Shown: positions 1 through 8,893 of the stretch, piece after piece
Layout of the letters: every line of letters begins with the position of its first letter
How positions within the stretch are numbered: position 1 is the stretch's first letter
NCBI GenBank assembly: GCA_028819255.1
Contig: JAPPMB010000116.1
Coordinates: 1 to 34,809, forward strand
Origin: Bryobacterales bacterium
GTDB taxonomy: Bacteria; Acidobacteriota; Terriglobia; Bryobacterales; UBA6623
Reading direction: 5' to 3'
Length of the DNA: 34,809 nucleotides
Made by a program: the position numbers and the translations under genes
The notes under the pieces: model-generated
Seen by the model: only the letters and a program-made list of their open reading frames with translations
What the model was told of the DNA's origin: nothing
The model's database searches: none

Positions 1-105
1 CAACACTGCCGGAACTGAGAATTAGGGTCTAATTGGAAATGAAAATCAGTGCTGATACAGCACACTACGGCGCATACTGATTGCTACGCTACGGACTGAC
101 CGGGC

Positions 106-309
106 ATGCTGGAGCTGCTGAACGAGTAGGGGCCGATTGCGGCGATAGCCACCTTGCTGTGGCGATGGACCGTCAACATCGGCACGCGGCTCGACTGTCC
201 CCAGTCCCAAGTCCGCGGCATGGATCGGCGGCTGGCCCGCATCGAGTGCCTAATCAAGGGCTCGGGGCTTTTTCACTCGGCGGATACGCCTGCTTCTGTG
301 GGCAATTAG
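106..309 (+). pseudogene. Remnant of a small helical protein with an in-frame stop
   Basis: Reading from the ATG at 106 gives MLELLNE, a TAG stop at 127-129, then an uninterrupted stretch to the TAG at 307-309. The downstream part contains RGMDRRLARIECLIKGSGLF followed by a short polar tail. From memory this resembles small proteins of roughly 70 residues with an N-terminal hydrophobic helix and a short amphipathic helix of the MDxRLARIE type. I cannot name a function. The stop after seven codons suggests a dead copy, although translation from a later non-ATG codon cannot be excluded. It ends 30 bp before the broken beta-propeller gene and lies in the same frame, so both appear to be in a decaying stretch. 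The first 100 bases of the window are AT-richer than the rest and hold nothing else I recognise. Confidence 0.3.
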
Positions 310-339
310 ACGTGCGGTTCATCCTGCTTAGGGAGCTAC

Positions 340-1691
340 ATGAGTGCTGTGTGGGAAGCGACCCCGTCGGCCGGGGATTGGCCTCAGTGGCGCGGTGCCG
401 AGCAGCTCGGGATCTGGACCGAGACGGGCATCTTGCGCGAGTTTCCCGACGAAGGACTTGCCGTCAAATGGCGGGCGCCGGTCAATGGCGGCTACGCCGG
501 CCCAGCCGTAGCCAGTGGCCGCGTGTTCGTCCTTGACTATGTCGAGACCGAGCCTGCGAACGGCACCGAGCGGATCGTGGCCCTTGATGAAGCCGCTGGT
601 GGGGTCCTTTGGACCCACGAGTGGGACACGACCTGCCGGATGCTCATGATGAGCTACGCCACTGGCCCGCGCGCGACCCCGACCGTCGACGGCGACCGCG
701 TCTATCTGACCGGCGCGACGGGACCTATCTTCAGCCTGGATGCGGCGACCGGCGAGGTGATCTGGGAAAAGGACACTGTGGCTGAAGTCGGTGCGCGTAT
801 CCCATTTGGGGTGCGTCGATCGCGCCGCTGGTCGATGGAGACCGCGTCATTCTTGTACCCGGGGGCGAGCCGGACGCGTTGGTCATGGCCTTCGACAAGC
901 ACACCGGAGAGGAGGTCTGGAGGGCGTTGGAGCTGGGCACCGAGATGGGCTACCGACAGTTGAGCATCATCGAGGCGGGCAGCGCCCGGCAGTTGATCCT
1001 GTGGCACCCTCGAGGACTCTCCTCGCTGGATCCGGAAACCGGCGCCGTGAACCGGGAAGAGCCGTTCCGGGGAGGCCAGGCTCCGATCGCCGACCCCGTC
1101 CGCAGCGATTCGTTCCTGCTGGTTTCGGGGTTCTACACCGGCTCCATGATGATGCGTCTGTCTCCTGACCGACCCGCAGCAACGGTCCTCTGGAAGGAAG
1201 AACGCAGCAACCGCATCCTGGAGAATGGCGTCGAGGTCAGCGAGGCATACGGACTGCACTCGAACATCACAACGCCTCTGATCGTCGGCACCCATATCTA
1301 CGGCATGTGCAGCCACGGGCAGGTGCGCGGGCTGCGGGCGGACACCGGGGAGCGTCTCTGGGAGGCCGAAGGTCTGAACACAGGAAACCGCTGGGCATCA
1401 GCCCACTTCGTGCAACACGGGGACCGCTACTTCGTGTTCAACGAGAACGGCGATCTCGTCATCGTGCGATTCTCGCCGGAGGGTTACGTCGAACTCGACC
1501 GGACCCACCTGCTGGACCCGACCACGCGCACCGGTTACGGCACGTCGAGGCCCGGCACTCAGGCGCGAAGACGTCACGGACGGAGCGACCGCCTAGTGGT
1601 CTGGGCCCATCCGGCGTTCGCCAACCGCCATCTCATGCTTCGGAACGACAAGGAGATCATCCGCGTGTCGCTCGACGCAGCCGACTATTAG
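340..1691 (+). pseudogene. PQQ-like beta-propeller protein, frameshifted
   Basis: The N-terminal part begins MSAVWEATPSAGDWPQWRG, a typical opening of PQQ-binding-like (pyrrolo-quinoline quinone repeat) beta-propeller proteins. Blade motifs follow, such as SLDAATGEVIWEKD, AFDKHTGEEVWRAL and RADTGERLWEAEG, with a family-like end (HPAFANRHLMLRND...). The reading frame changes once. Frame 1 carries the protein to about position 800, and frame 3 resumes with IWGASIAPLVDGDRV at about 804. This equals loss of one base in the run around 800-811 (atcccatttgggg). AGGGAG at 330-335 can serve the ATG at 340. No signal peptide is encoded, because an in-frame stop lies at 307, although relatives are usually exported. 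The missing leader and the frameshift together suggest a pseudogene; a sequencing error would explain only the frameshift. Confidence 0.65.
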
Positions 1692-2079
1692 AAGGAGGTT
1701 CTTGCGTATCCGTCCGGATCAGAGTTGTCTGATCGCCTGATCCTGTTGCGGTGAGACATCACGCTGTCCGAGGCGCCCAGGTGCATCGCCGTGAGCCTCC
1801 GAGCCCGAGCGGCCGATTCGTGTCCTTGCTGTTCATTCCGGGCAGGATCAGCGGTTGCGGCAAACCACGACCCCATGGTCCGCGGCACGTCCGCAGCGCT
1901 GTGCCGGCCGGGAGTGGCGTTGTAGCACGAGGGAATCGGAGCCAGGAAGCCTCACTTCTTCGCCTTGCCACTCCGCAGTGGCTGGTTGCAGTCCACTTTC
2001 GGACTGAGATGCAACTCGTCCTTGCGCACCGCCATCCGCACCATGCCGCCTCGCCCTGCGCGGTCCCGCCAGACCTTGC
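1692..2079. other. Intergenic region between the broken propeller gene and rfbB
   Basis: This 388-bp stretch lies between two convergent genes. It opens with AAGGAGG at 1692-1698, a perfect ribosome-binding sequence with no credible gene after it: a TTG four bases later gives only 12 codons. A small hairpin follows at 1717-1734. On the minus strand a reading frame at 1952-2164 ends DCNQPLRSGKAKK, but it overlaps the 3' end of rfbB and has no recognisable family, so I do not call it. No RNA gene or mobile element is visible. Confidence 0.5.
1717..1734 (+). terminator. Hairpin after the propeller gene, weak terminator candidate
   Basis: GATCAGA (1717-1723), loop gttg, TCTGATC (1728-1734) form a perfect 7-bp stem 26 bp after the stop at 1691. 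No U-tract follows, so this is at best a weak or factor-assisted terminator. Confidence 0.25.
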
Positions 2080-3108
2080 CTACCCGCACGCTGCCTCGCC
2101 GCGCCTGACGTAGTTGCGCTCGTAGTAATCCAAGTACTCCCCTGTGCGCACGGAGGCAACCCATTCAGGATGCTCCAAGTACCACCGAATCGTGTGTCGC
2201 AACCCGTCTTCGAACGCGACCCGCGGAACCCAGCCGGTCTCCACCTCGATCTTTCCCGTTGACATCGCGTAGCGACGGTCGTGACCGGGGCGGTCCGGAA
2301 CGTGCTGGATCAATGATTCCGGACGGTCACAAAGATGAAGGATTCTACGGACGACTTCGAGGTTCGGCAGGGCCAAGCGTCCGCCGATGTTATAGACCTG
2401 ACCAGGCCGACCGCGGTCGACTAGGGTCCTGAGTGCGCTGCAATGGTCGTCCACATGGAGCCAGTCCCGCACCTGCCGGCCGTCGCCGTAGACGGGAAGA
2501 GGAATCCTCTCCAGTGCATTGGCGATCATCAGGGGAATGAGCTTCTCCGGAAACTGATACGGGCCGTAGTTGTTCGACGCCCGGGTCACGATCACCGGGA
2601 GCGAGAACGTCCTGCCGTACGCGAGGACGACCAGGTCGGAACCAGCCTTGGAGGCGGAGTAAGGATTCGAGGGATGCAGCGGAAAGCTCTCGTCTGCCGA
2701 ACATGGCTCGTCAATGCTCCCGTACACTTCGTCGGTCGAAACGTGGATGAAGAGATCCGGCGGATGATCTCGAGCGGCCTCGAGCAGCAACACCGTTCCC
2801 TGCACGTTGGTCGAGACGCTGTCGCCCGGAGCCAGAATGCTCCGGTCCACATGGGATTCCGCAGCGAAGTGCACGACTGTGTTCGGACGGAACAGGTCGA
2901 AGGCCCTGTGCACAGCCTGAGGGTCCCGAATGTCCCCCTTCTGGAATCGAAAGCTCGGCGCATGAGCGACTGTCGCGAGATTCTGCATGTTGCCGGCGTA
3001 CGTGAGCGCGTCGAGCACCAGCACCTCCGCTTCGGGGTCTCGCGACAGCACCGTGCGGACAAACGCCGACCCAATGAATCCGGCGCCACCGGTAACCAGG
3101 AACCTCAC
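2080..3108 (-). CDS. rfbB: dTDP-glucose 4,6-dehydratase
   Basis: This cytoplasmic NAD-dependent enzyme converts dTDP-glucose to dTDP-4-keto-6-deoxyglucose, the second step towards dTDP-rhamnose and other deoxysugars. The 342-residue protein is full length for RmlB. It shows the extended short-chain dehydrogenase signature: GGAGFIG nucleotide loop (7-13), STDEVYG (124-130) with the family Asp-Glu pair, YSASK (150-154) with catalytic Tyr and Lys, then NNYGPYQFPEKLIP (179-192) and RDWLHVDDH (214-222), both characteristic of RmlB. The start is GTG at 3108, and its GTGA overlaps the stop of rfbC (3105-3107), indicating translational coupling. It is the last gene of the aroF-rfbC-rfbB set. The companion genes rfbA and rfbD are not in the window. 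Confidence 0.95.
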   Translation of the reverse strand: MRFLVTGGAGFIGSAFVRTVLSRDPEAEVLVLDALTYAGNMQNLATVAHAPSFRFQKGDIRDPQAVHRAFDLFRPNTVVHFAAESHVDRSILAPGDSVSTNVQGTVLLLEAARDHPPDLFIHVSTDEVYGSIDEPCSADESFPLHPSNPYSASKAGSDLVVLAYGRTFSLPVIVTRASNNYGPYQFPEKLIPLMIANALERIPLPVYGDGRQVRDWLHVDDHCSALRTLVDRGRPGQVYNIGGRLALPNLEVVRRILHLCDRPESLIQHVPDRPGHDRRYAMSTGKIEVETGWVPRVAFEDGLRHTIRWYLEHPEWVASVRTGEYLDYYERNYVRRGEAACG

Positions 3109-3593
3109 TTTCGCTGCGTCTCCCAGTCGTAGGCCAGATCACGGCTGTTGTAGGGCAAGCGTCCCTCATCGGACGGGTCGTAGTGCCGGTCGGTCAGGTA
3201 GACGAGCATGGCCGATGCGTCCCCGATGACCTTGTAGCCATGCGCGACACCGGGCGGGATCAGCACCTGCCACGGACGGAGCGTTCCGACGTAGAGCGTG
3301 TTGCGGCGCCCGAACGTCGGCGACCCGTCCCGCAAGTCAGCGAGCGCGACCTGGAGCATGCCGTGGCAGGGAATCCACAAGTCCGTCTGGAGCATGTGGT
3401 AGTGAAAGGCCTTGGTCGTGCCTCGGTAGCTGACGGCGACGGACACCTGTGTCGATCGGGAACCGAACCCCGAAGCCAACTCCCTGCCGAGCCGGGCCGC
3501 TTCGAGAAAGAACCCGCGGTCGTCAGGCCAGATCTGCACGGGCGCTACGCGGACCCCGTCAATCAGATCGTGCGAGTCCGGGCGCGAAATCAC
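3105..3593 (-). CDS. rfbC: dTDP-4-dehydrorhamnose 3,5-epimerase family protein (RmlC-like cupin)
   Basis: RmlC-type epimerases act on the product of RfbB, epimerising C3 and C5 of the 4-keto-6-deoxy sugar. The protein has the RmlC opening (IDGVRVAPVQIWPDDRGFF), the cupin strand KAFHYH (61-66, with catalytic-position His), DLWIPCHGMLQVALADLR, and IPPGVAHGY (112-120). The reading frame is open back to a TTG at 3677, but family similarity starts at ISRPDSHDLIDG. I therefore place the start at GTG 3593, which has AAGGG about 10 bases upstream; this gives 162 residues. The longer form would add 28 unconserved residues and begin 13 bp after aroF. FHYH in place of the usual LHYQ suggests a divergent subgroup, so the exact sugar substrate is uncertain. 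Confidence 0.85.
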   Translation of the reverse strand: MISRPDSHDLIDGVRVAPVQIWPDDRGFFLEAARLGRELASGFGSRSTQVSVAVSYRGTTKAFHYHMLQTDLWIPCHGMLQVALADLRDGSPTFGRRNTLYVGTLRPWQVLIPPGVAHGYKVIGDASAMLVYLTDRHYDPSDEGRLPYNSRDLAYDWETQRK

Positions 3594-3690
3594 CGCACCC
3601 AGGCCCTTTTCGCACTTCGGCAGGATCAGCCTGAGGCCACCCGACTCCTTGAGGACCCCCTCGCGAGCGCCCGCCAATGCAGCGGCACCG

Positions 3691-4734
3691 TCAGGCCGGC
3701 ACGCAGACCGGTTCCGGCCGATCCGCCTTCCACAGCCGAAGATACGGCTGGATGTCGGCCATCGTGCGGGCGAACTGATCGAACGTCAGCGACTGGGCAC
3801 CGTCGCTCCAGGCGCGTTCGGGATCGGGATGGACCTCCACCATCACTCCGTCCGCGCCGACCGCTACAACCGCCCGCACCAAAGGCGGGATGAGCGAGCG
3901 CTTTCCGGTCGCATGGGCCGGGTCGAGGATGACGGGCAGGTGCGTCAGCTCGTTCAGGACGGGCACCGCATTGATGTCCAGCGTGTTGCGCGTGACCGAC
4001 TCGAAAGTACGGATCCCGCGCTCGCAGAGAATCACGTTCGGGTTGCCGTTCGTGACAATGTACTCGGCGGACAGGAGGAACTCCGTGATGGTGGCGCTCT
4101 GGCCCCGCTTGAGCATCACGGGACACCTCGTGGTCGCCCCGATCTCCTTGAGGAGCGGGAAGTTCTGGACGTTGCGCGCCCCGATCTGGAGCACGTCCGC
4201 GTAATCCGCCACCAACTGCACGTTCGTGACCGTCATCACTTCGGTGACAACCTTCAGACCGTGGGCGTCGGCGGCCTTTCGAATGAGCTTCAGTCCCTCT
4301 TCCTCCAGGCCCTGGAAGCTGTAGGGGCTCGTCCGGGGCTTGTATGCCCCGCCCCGAAGAAACCGGCCTCCCGAAGCGGCCACGGCGCTCGCACAGGCCA
4401 TGATCTGCTCTTCGGTTTCCACGGAGCAGGGCCCAGCGATCACTGCGAAGTCGCCGCCGCCAACTGACGTGTCTCCGACCTTCACAACCGTGCGGTCGCT
4501 CTTGACCTGCTTGCTGACGAGCTTGTAGGGAGCACTGATCGGAACGCCGCTTTCCACGCCCTTGACGGAGCGCAGGACTTCAAGTGCGTGGGTGACGTTG
4601 CCAATGCCGACGGCCGCGATCACCACGCGCTCGTCGCCTTGAATGGAGCGGACCTGAAAATTGAGTTCCGCGATCCGGTTGCAAACCCGGTCTATCTGCT
4701 CCTGGGTCGCACCCGGCTTCATTGAGATGATCAT
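3691..4734 (-). CDS. aroF: 3-deoxy-7-phosphoheptulonate synthase (DAHP synthase, type I-beta)
   Basis: This enzyme condenses phosphoenolpyruvate with erythrose 4-phosphate in the first committed step of the shikimate pathway. The 347-residue protein has an N-terminal ferredoxin-like/ACT-type regulatory domain (about 1-68) and a TIM-barrel catalytic domain, the layout of Thermotoga-type I-beta enzymes. Metal-ligand positions are all present: Cys103 in GPCSVE, His274 in DPAHATGK, Glu300 in MVEVHPDP and Asp311 in WSDGAQSL. The PEP-binding segment [11 protein letters not shown] (132-142) and LKRGQSATI (208-216) are also clear. The ATG at 4734 has AAAGG seven bases upstream. The N-terminal domain predicts feedback control by an aromatic amino acid. 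It leads the minus-strand set with rfbC and rfbB, an unusual functional mix. Confidence 0.95.
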   Translation of the reverse strand: MIISMKPGATQEQIDRVCNRIAELNFQVRSIQGDERVVIAAVGIGNVTHALEVLRSVKGVESGVPISAPYKLVSKQVKSDRTVVKVGDTSVGGGDFAVIAGPCSVETEEQIMACASAVAASGGRFLRGGAYKPRTSPYSFQGLEEEGLKLIRKAADAHGLKVVTEVMTVTNVQLVADYADVLQIGARNVQNFPLLKEIGATTRCPVMLKRGQSATITEFLLSAEYIVTNGNPNVILCERGIRTFESVTRNTLDINAVPVLNELTHLPVILDPAHATGKRSLIPPLVRAVVAVGADGVMVEVHPDPERAWSDGAQSLTFDQFARTMADIQPYLRLWKADRPEPVCVPA

Positions 4735-5135
4735 GACCGTACCTTTGGAATTGGAATACTAGCAGATTTCCCAAACGCGCTGGCAGTTCGGGCCTATGAG
4801 GCGTGTTGTGAAAGGACTCGATCTCGAAATCCGAATGGACCGAGTACAAATGGCTCGCCACCCCGCTGACCGCACCGGCGGGGAGCGGATTGGGACGAAC
4901 CCGGACGGAAGCCTCAATTTAGCACGCGTGCAACCCCCCAGTCCACCAATTCCGGCTTTCGCCCCAGAACTTCGCCAAAAGGGCTCCATCGTTTGGGTCG
5001 TGTTCCCGCCTCGAACCTGCCAGGGCGGCCGCAGGATCGGGCCGAAGACGCTGATGTAGGCTGAGAATGTGGCCCCCGCCAGCTGAGAGCGGCCTCACTG
5101 CGGAGAGCCCGGCTCCGGACGGAAGCGAGCAGCAA
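4735..5135. promoter_or_regulatory. Divergent upstream region of aroF and the copper ATPase gene
   Basis: About 400 bp separate the start of aroF (minus) from the chosen start of the ATPase gene (plus), so promoters for both should lie here. The only distinct element I see is a perfect 10-bp palindrome GCACGCGTGC at 4922-4931. On the minus strand TAGTAT lies close upstream of aroF and could be a -10 element, but no convincing -35 accompanies it. I recognise no copper-responsive operator. Short reading frames in this region have no recognisable homologues. Confidence 0.35.
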
Positions 5136-7631
5136 ATGGCCAGAACCGCACTCGAGGAGACCAAGATCGCGCTCGGCGGCATGACCTGCGGCCACTGCGT
5201 GGAGACCGTCGAAGGCGCCTTGCGCTCGGTCGCAGGGGTCCGCGAAGCGTCGGCCGACCTACCTACACAGACTGCCGTGGTGAAGTTCGATCCGTCCACG
5301 GCTGCGGTGCCGGAAATGGTAAGCGCGGTGGCCGCGGCAGGGTACGCCCCCCGGCGGTCGGCCGGCCTGGTTTCGCTCGAACCGAACCCTCGGTTTGAGC
5401 CGCCGGCGACCGCCGTCAAGCCTCAGCCCGCGCCCGAAGAACACCTGCTCGCCATCGACGGCATGACGTGTGCGAGCTGCGTGCGTTCCGTCGAGCAGGC
5501 GAGCGAAAGTGTGCGCGGCGTCAGCGCCTGTGAGGTGAATCTTGCGGACAGGACTGCGCGGGTATGGATCGAGCCGAACCGGGCGGCCGTAAGGGACGTT
5601 GTCTCCGCGATCCGCGCATCGGGCTACGGAGCGAGGATTGCACGCCGGGAATCGGCCGACCCCGACCGGGCTCCGGACTCGCTACGCCGGAGACTGATGG
5701 TTTCCGCTGCGCTGACAGCTCCCCTACTGGTTCTCGCCATGGCGGACGGGATGCTGCAGTTCCCGGGCTCGGTGTGGGTGCAGTTCGGGCTGGCCCTTCC
5801 GGTCGTGGTCTACGGCGGAGCGCCGTTCTACTCGGCTGCGTGGGTGGCTGCCCGTCACGGCCGCGTCGACATGAACACCCTGATTGCAATGGGCACTGGG
5901 GCGGCCTTTCTCTACAGCATTGTGGCGACAGTGGCTCCGGGGCTGGTGTCCGCCAGCGCAAGCGGTGTCTATTACGAGACGGCGGCGGCCATCCTGACAC
6001 TGGTGCTGCTCGGACGTGTGCTGGAATCCCGTGCGAGCCGCCGGACCTCGGCCTCGATCCGGAAGCTGCTGGCTCTGCAGGCAAAGTCAGTGCATGTCCG
6101 GCGGGAAGGGTTCGAGATCGAGATCCCGCTGGAAAGGGTCGTCGTCGGGGATGAGGTCGTCGTGCGTCCGGGAGAGAGGATCCCGGTCGACGGCACGGTT
6201 GTTGAGGGAGAAGGCGCCGTCGACGAGTCGCACGTGACCGGCGAGAGTGTGCCCAGTGACAAGCGTCGAGGTTCGCGGGTGACCAGCGGCTCGCTCAACC
6301 AGAACGGTTTTCTGGTGTTTCGCGCCGAGAGCGTTGGGTCCGATACAGCGCTGTCGAGGATCATCGATTTCGTCCGGCGGGCACAAGGCTCCAAGGCCCC
6401 GGCCGCCAAGCTCGCGGACAGGATTGCTGCCGTGTTCGTGCCGATCGTCTTCGGCATCGCCACCCTGACGTTCGTCATCTGGATGGTCGCCGGCCCGCCG
6501 GAGGACCGGCTTCGCAGCGCGTGGACCAGCGCCGTCAGCGTCCTAATCATTGCCTGCCCCTGCGCAGTGGGACTGGCCACGCCGGCGGCACTGGCAGTGG
6601 CGATCGGCCGAGCGGCCGAATCCGGAATCCTGATCCGGGACGGTGCAGCGCTCGAGGCTGCAGAGAATGTTGACACGGTCGTGTTCGACAAGACTGGAAC
6701 TCTCACCCAAGGTCGCCTGAGGGTGACCGATGCAGTGGCGTTCGGGTCAATGGACTCAGAAGAGCTGCTTCGGATCGCCGGAGGGATCGAGCGACACAGC
6801 GAGCATCCAGTCGCCAAGGCCATCGCGGAGGCAAGGCCTGGCTTCGGCGGAGCGATTTCGGATTTCAATGAACTTCCAGGCGCCGGCGCTTCTGCCCGGG
6901 TCGACGGTGAGGAGTGGATTCTCGGAAAGCGCGAGCTCCTGACAGATCGCGGTGCGGACACATCAGCGGCCCAGCCGGAACTCGATGGGTTCGGCAAGCA
7001 GGGAAAGACCATTGTTCTGGCGGCCCGCGACGGCCAGCTCGCGGGAGTGATCGCCTTGCGCGACACGGTCCGCGAGGATTCGGTGGCAGCCGCCACAGCT
7101 CTGAAGGCGCAGGGAAGAAGGGTTCTGATGATCAGCGGCGACAGCGCACCGGTGGCCAAGGCAGTCGCGTCGGAAGCAGGCATTGGAGAGGTCATCGCGC
7201 CTGTCAAGCCACTCGACAAGTCCAAGGCCATTGAGCAGCTTCAATCCACGGGGCAGACAGTAGCCATGGTCGGGGACGGGATCAACGATGCTCCCGCCCT
7301 GACGCAGGCGGACGTGGGAATCGCAATCGGGGCCGGGACCGACATTGCGATCGAGTCCGCACAGATCGTGCTGGTTAGGAGCGCCCCGTCCGACGTCGGC
7401 AGGGCTATCGAACTCTCCCGAAGAACGCGAAGCACCATCCGGCAGAACTACTGGTGGGCGTTTGGATACAACGTGCTGGGGGTTCCGGTGGCAGCGGGAA
7501 TCCTCTATCCGTGGACAGGCATGCTGCTGTCGCCGATCCTGGCATCCGCAGCGATGGCGTTCTCGAGCCTTTCGGTCACATTCAACAGCCTGCGCCTCAA
7601 CCGGGCCATCGCGCCCCGACGAGCCGCGTGA
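5136..7631 (+). CDS. copA: Copper-exporting P1B-type ATPase
   Basis: This inner-membrane pump uses ATP to export monovalent copper. The 831-residue protein has two N-terminal heavy-metal domains with GMTCGHC (15-21) and GMTCASC (109-115), transmembrane helices, the actuator loop VTGES (367-371), the CPC transport site in IIACPCAVG (471-479), phosphorylation site DKTGT (Asp518), nucleotide-domain HP (557-558) and GDGINDAP (713-720). The last two helices carry the copper-type signatures NY..AF.YN..GVP (from 771) and the M...SS..V..NSL pattern ending at about 819. I place the start at ATG 5136 because the heavy-metal domain begins a few residues later. The frame is open back to 5067, which would add 23 unconserved residues. 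No CsoR/CueR regulator or copper chaperone gene is adjacent. Confidence 0.96.
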   Translation: MARTALEETKIALGGMTCGHCVETVEGALRSVAGVREASADLPTQTAVVKFDPSTAAVPEMVSAVAAAGYAPRRSAGLVSLEPNPRFEPPATAVKPQPAPEEHLLAIDGMTCASCVRSVEQASESVRGVSACEVNLADRTARVWIEPNRAAVRDVVSAIRASGYGARIARRESADPDRAPDSLRRRLMVSAALTAPLLVLAMADGMLQFPGSVWVQFGLALPVVVYGGAPFYSAAWVAARHGRVDMNTLIAMGTGAAFLYSIVATVAPGLVSASASGVYYETAAAILTLVLLGRVLESRASRRTSASIRKLLALQAKSVHVRREGFEIEIPLERVVVGDEVVVRPGERIPVDGTVVEGEGAVDESHVTGESVPSDKRRGSRVTSGSLNQNGFLVFRAESVGSDTALSRIIDFVRRAQGSKAPAAKLADRIAAVFVPIVFGIATLTFVIWMVAGPPEDRLRSAWTSAVSVLIIACPCAVGLATPAALAVAIGRAAESGILIRDGAALEAAENVDTVVFDKTGTLTQGRLRVTDAVAFGSMDSEELLRIAGGIERHSEHPVAKAIAEARPGFGGAISDFNELPGAGASARVDGEEWILGKRELLTDRGADTSAAQPELDGFGKQGKTIVLAARDGQLAGVIALRDTVREDSVAAATALKAQGRRVLMISGDSAPVAKAVASEAGIGEVIAPVKPLDKSKAIEQLQSTGQTVAMVGDGINDAPALTQADVGIAIGAGTDIAIESAQIVLVRSAPSDVGRAIELSRRTRSTIRQNYWWAFGYNVLGVPVAAGILYPWTGMLLSPILASAAMAFSSLSVTFNSLRLNRAIAPRRAA

Positions 7632-7875
7632 ACGGGACGCTCCGTCGGTCCGCAACGACACCCCCTCCGAACCAGCCGGCCGGTCCTCGAGGAGAACCCC
7701 GAGAGCCGGCAGATGTCGATGCCGGGGCCGTAGCCCTCGCGCATGCCGCACTGTCTGGCTTGCGGCACTCAATTGAGGCCGAATCCAAGCCAACCGTCGG
7801 CCAAATCTGATAAGACAGTTTATGGACTTCGTAATCCACGGCGATAAGCACCGCAGATAATTCCAAAGTCAAACC

Positions 7876-8697
7876 ATGACGCACAGTTCCAAATTGCGCA
7901 AGCGACTGCCCGACCTCGTTCCGGCCCACCATCTGGTCACTCGTCGATGGCTCCTTTCCCGAGGAGTGACCCGGCACCTTGCTGACAACTGGGTCAAGCG
8001 CGGTCGCCTCCTAGTCTTGCGTCCTGGTGTCTATGCCAATCCTAACTCGTCCTTGTCCTGGAAGAGCGTGGTCAGTTCTCTGCAGCGGATGGGCAGCGAC
8101 CTCCTCGTCGGCGGTCTTACGTCTCTCGAACAGCAGGCACGCAGTCACTTTGTGCCACTGGCCAGGCAATACCGCGTGAATCTCTTTGGGCGTGATCCGC
8201 TGCCCCCGTGGACCAACAGACTGGGCCTTTCCGCCCAGTTTCACCGTCACGGCGTCACTTGGCTCCAAGCGGACCCGTCGCCGCCGGACTCCAGCGGCAG
8301 CATTGGATTGCACTATCCGTTCGCAGTCGTCCTAGACCAGGACAAGAGGCTGGGCCGTCTGCGTGTCTCCACCGCTGAGCGGGCATTCTTCGAAGTACTG
8401 AACGACGTGCCCAAGAAGTTCTCCTTCGAACACGCGGAACTGCTGTTGGACGGCTTGCCTGACCTTGTTCCTCGCCGACTCAATGCTCTCTTGGACCGGA
8501 CACGGAGCGTCAAGATCAAGCGCCTTTTTTTCTGGCTGGCCAGGCGGCAGAATCACGGATGGATGAAATATGTATCGGAGGAGAACATAGACCTAGGCAG
8601 TGGCAAGCGACATCTCGTGCAGGGGGGCCACTTGAACAGGGATTATCTGATCACTGTGCCGAAAGGAATGAGCGGGGACATCCGTGAGTTTCATTGA
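7876..8697 (+). CDS. abiEi: AbiEi-family type IV antitoxin
   Basis: AbiEi antitoxins are DNA-binding repressors of their own operon and counteract the AbiEii nucleotidyltransferase without binding it (type IV system). The 273-residue protein looks full length. The N-terminal winged helix spans about 20-60 (VTRRWLLSRGVTRHLADNWV ... LRPGVYANP). The C-terminal AbiEi domain has STAERAFFEVLNDVP, LVPRRLNALLDRTRSVKIKRLFFW and the family end LGSGKRHLVQGG...YLITVP. The coding sequence is visibly less GC-rich than the neighbouring genes, suggesting acquisition by transfer. A TGGA-N8-TCCA inverted repeat (7823-7838) sits upstream and could be an operator, though it is short. It overlaps the start of the toxin remnant by 14 bp, as in normal abiE operons. 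Confidence 0.88.
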   Translation: MTHSSKLRKRLPDLVPAHHLVTRRWLLSRGVTRHLADNWVKRGRLLVLRPGVYANPNSSLSWKSVVSSLQRMGSDLLVGGLTSLEQQARSHFVPLARQYRVNLFGRDPLPPWTNRLGLSAQFHRHGVTWLQADPSPPDSSGSIGLHYPFAVVLDQDKRLGRLRVSTAERAFFEVLNDVPKKFSFEHAELLLDGLPDLVPRRLNALLDRTRSVKIKRLFFWLARRQNHGWMKYVSEENIDLGSGKRHLVQGGHLNRDYLITVPKGMSGDIREFH

Positions 8698-8893
8698 TCA
8701 GGCGCACTTGGTTGCCCGAGTGTTGCCGTATATTTGCAGGCAAACGGACTTCGCACTGAAGGGCGGTACAGCGATCAATCTATTCTTTCGCCACCTTCCT
8801 CGGTATTCGGTTGACATTGACCTGATATTTCTGCCGATCAGATCTTGCTGTGAGGATCTTGAATCATGGACGTGCAGCCCGTTCGGTTGCTAA
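8684..8893 (+). pseudogene. abiEii: AbiEii-type nucleotidyltransferase toxin, truncated
   Basis: From the GTG at 8684 the first 53 residues match the start of AbiEii (DUF1814) toxins: DFALKGGTAINLFFRHLPRY followed by SVDIDLIFLPI. This retains the KGG nucleotide-binding turn and the D-x-D metal-binding pair (VDIDL). After LPI at about 8842 the similarity stops abruptly, and the frame ends at 8893 with unrelated residues. Functional relatives are several times longer, roughly 250-300 residues. I find no continuation of the family in any frame downstream, so the gene appears cut by a deletion or replacement rather than a simple frameshift. It should encode no active toxin, although the antitoxin gene is intact. 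Confidence 0.8.

Noticed and set aside
798..812. Programmed frameshifting in the propeller gene
   Set aside because: No canonical slippery heptamer with a following structure is evident, and the gene also lacks its leader; decay or sequence error is simpler.
1952..2164. Minus-strand frame ending in DCNQPLRSGKAKK downstream of rfbB
   Set aside because: It overlaps the rfbB 3' end in another frame, has no recognised family and no ribosome-binding site.
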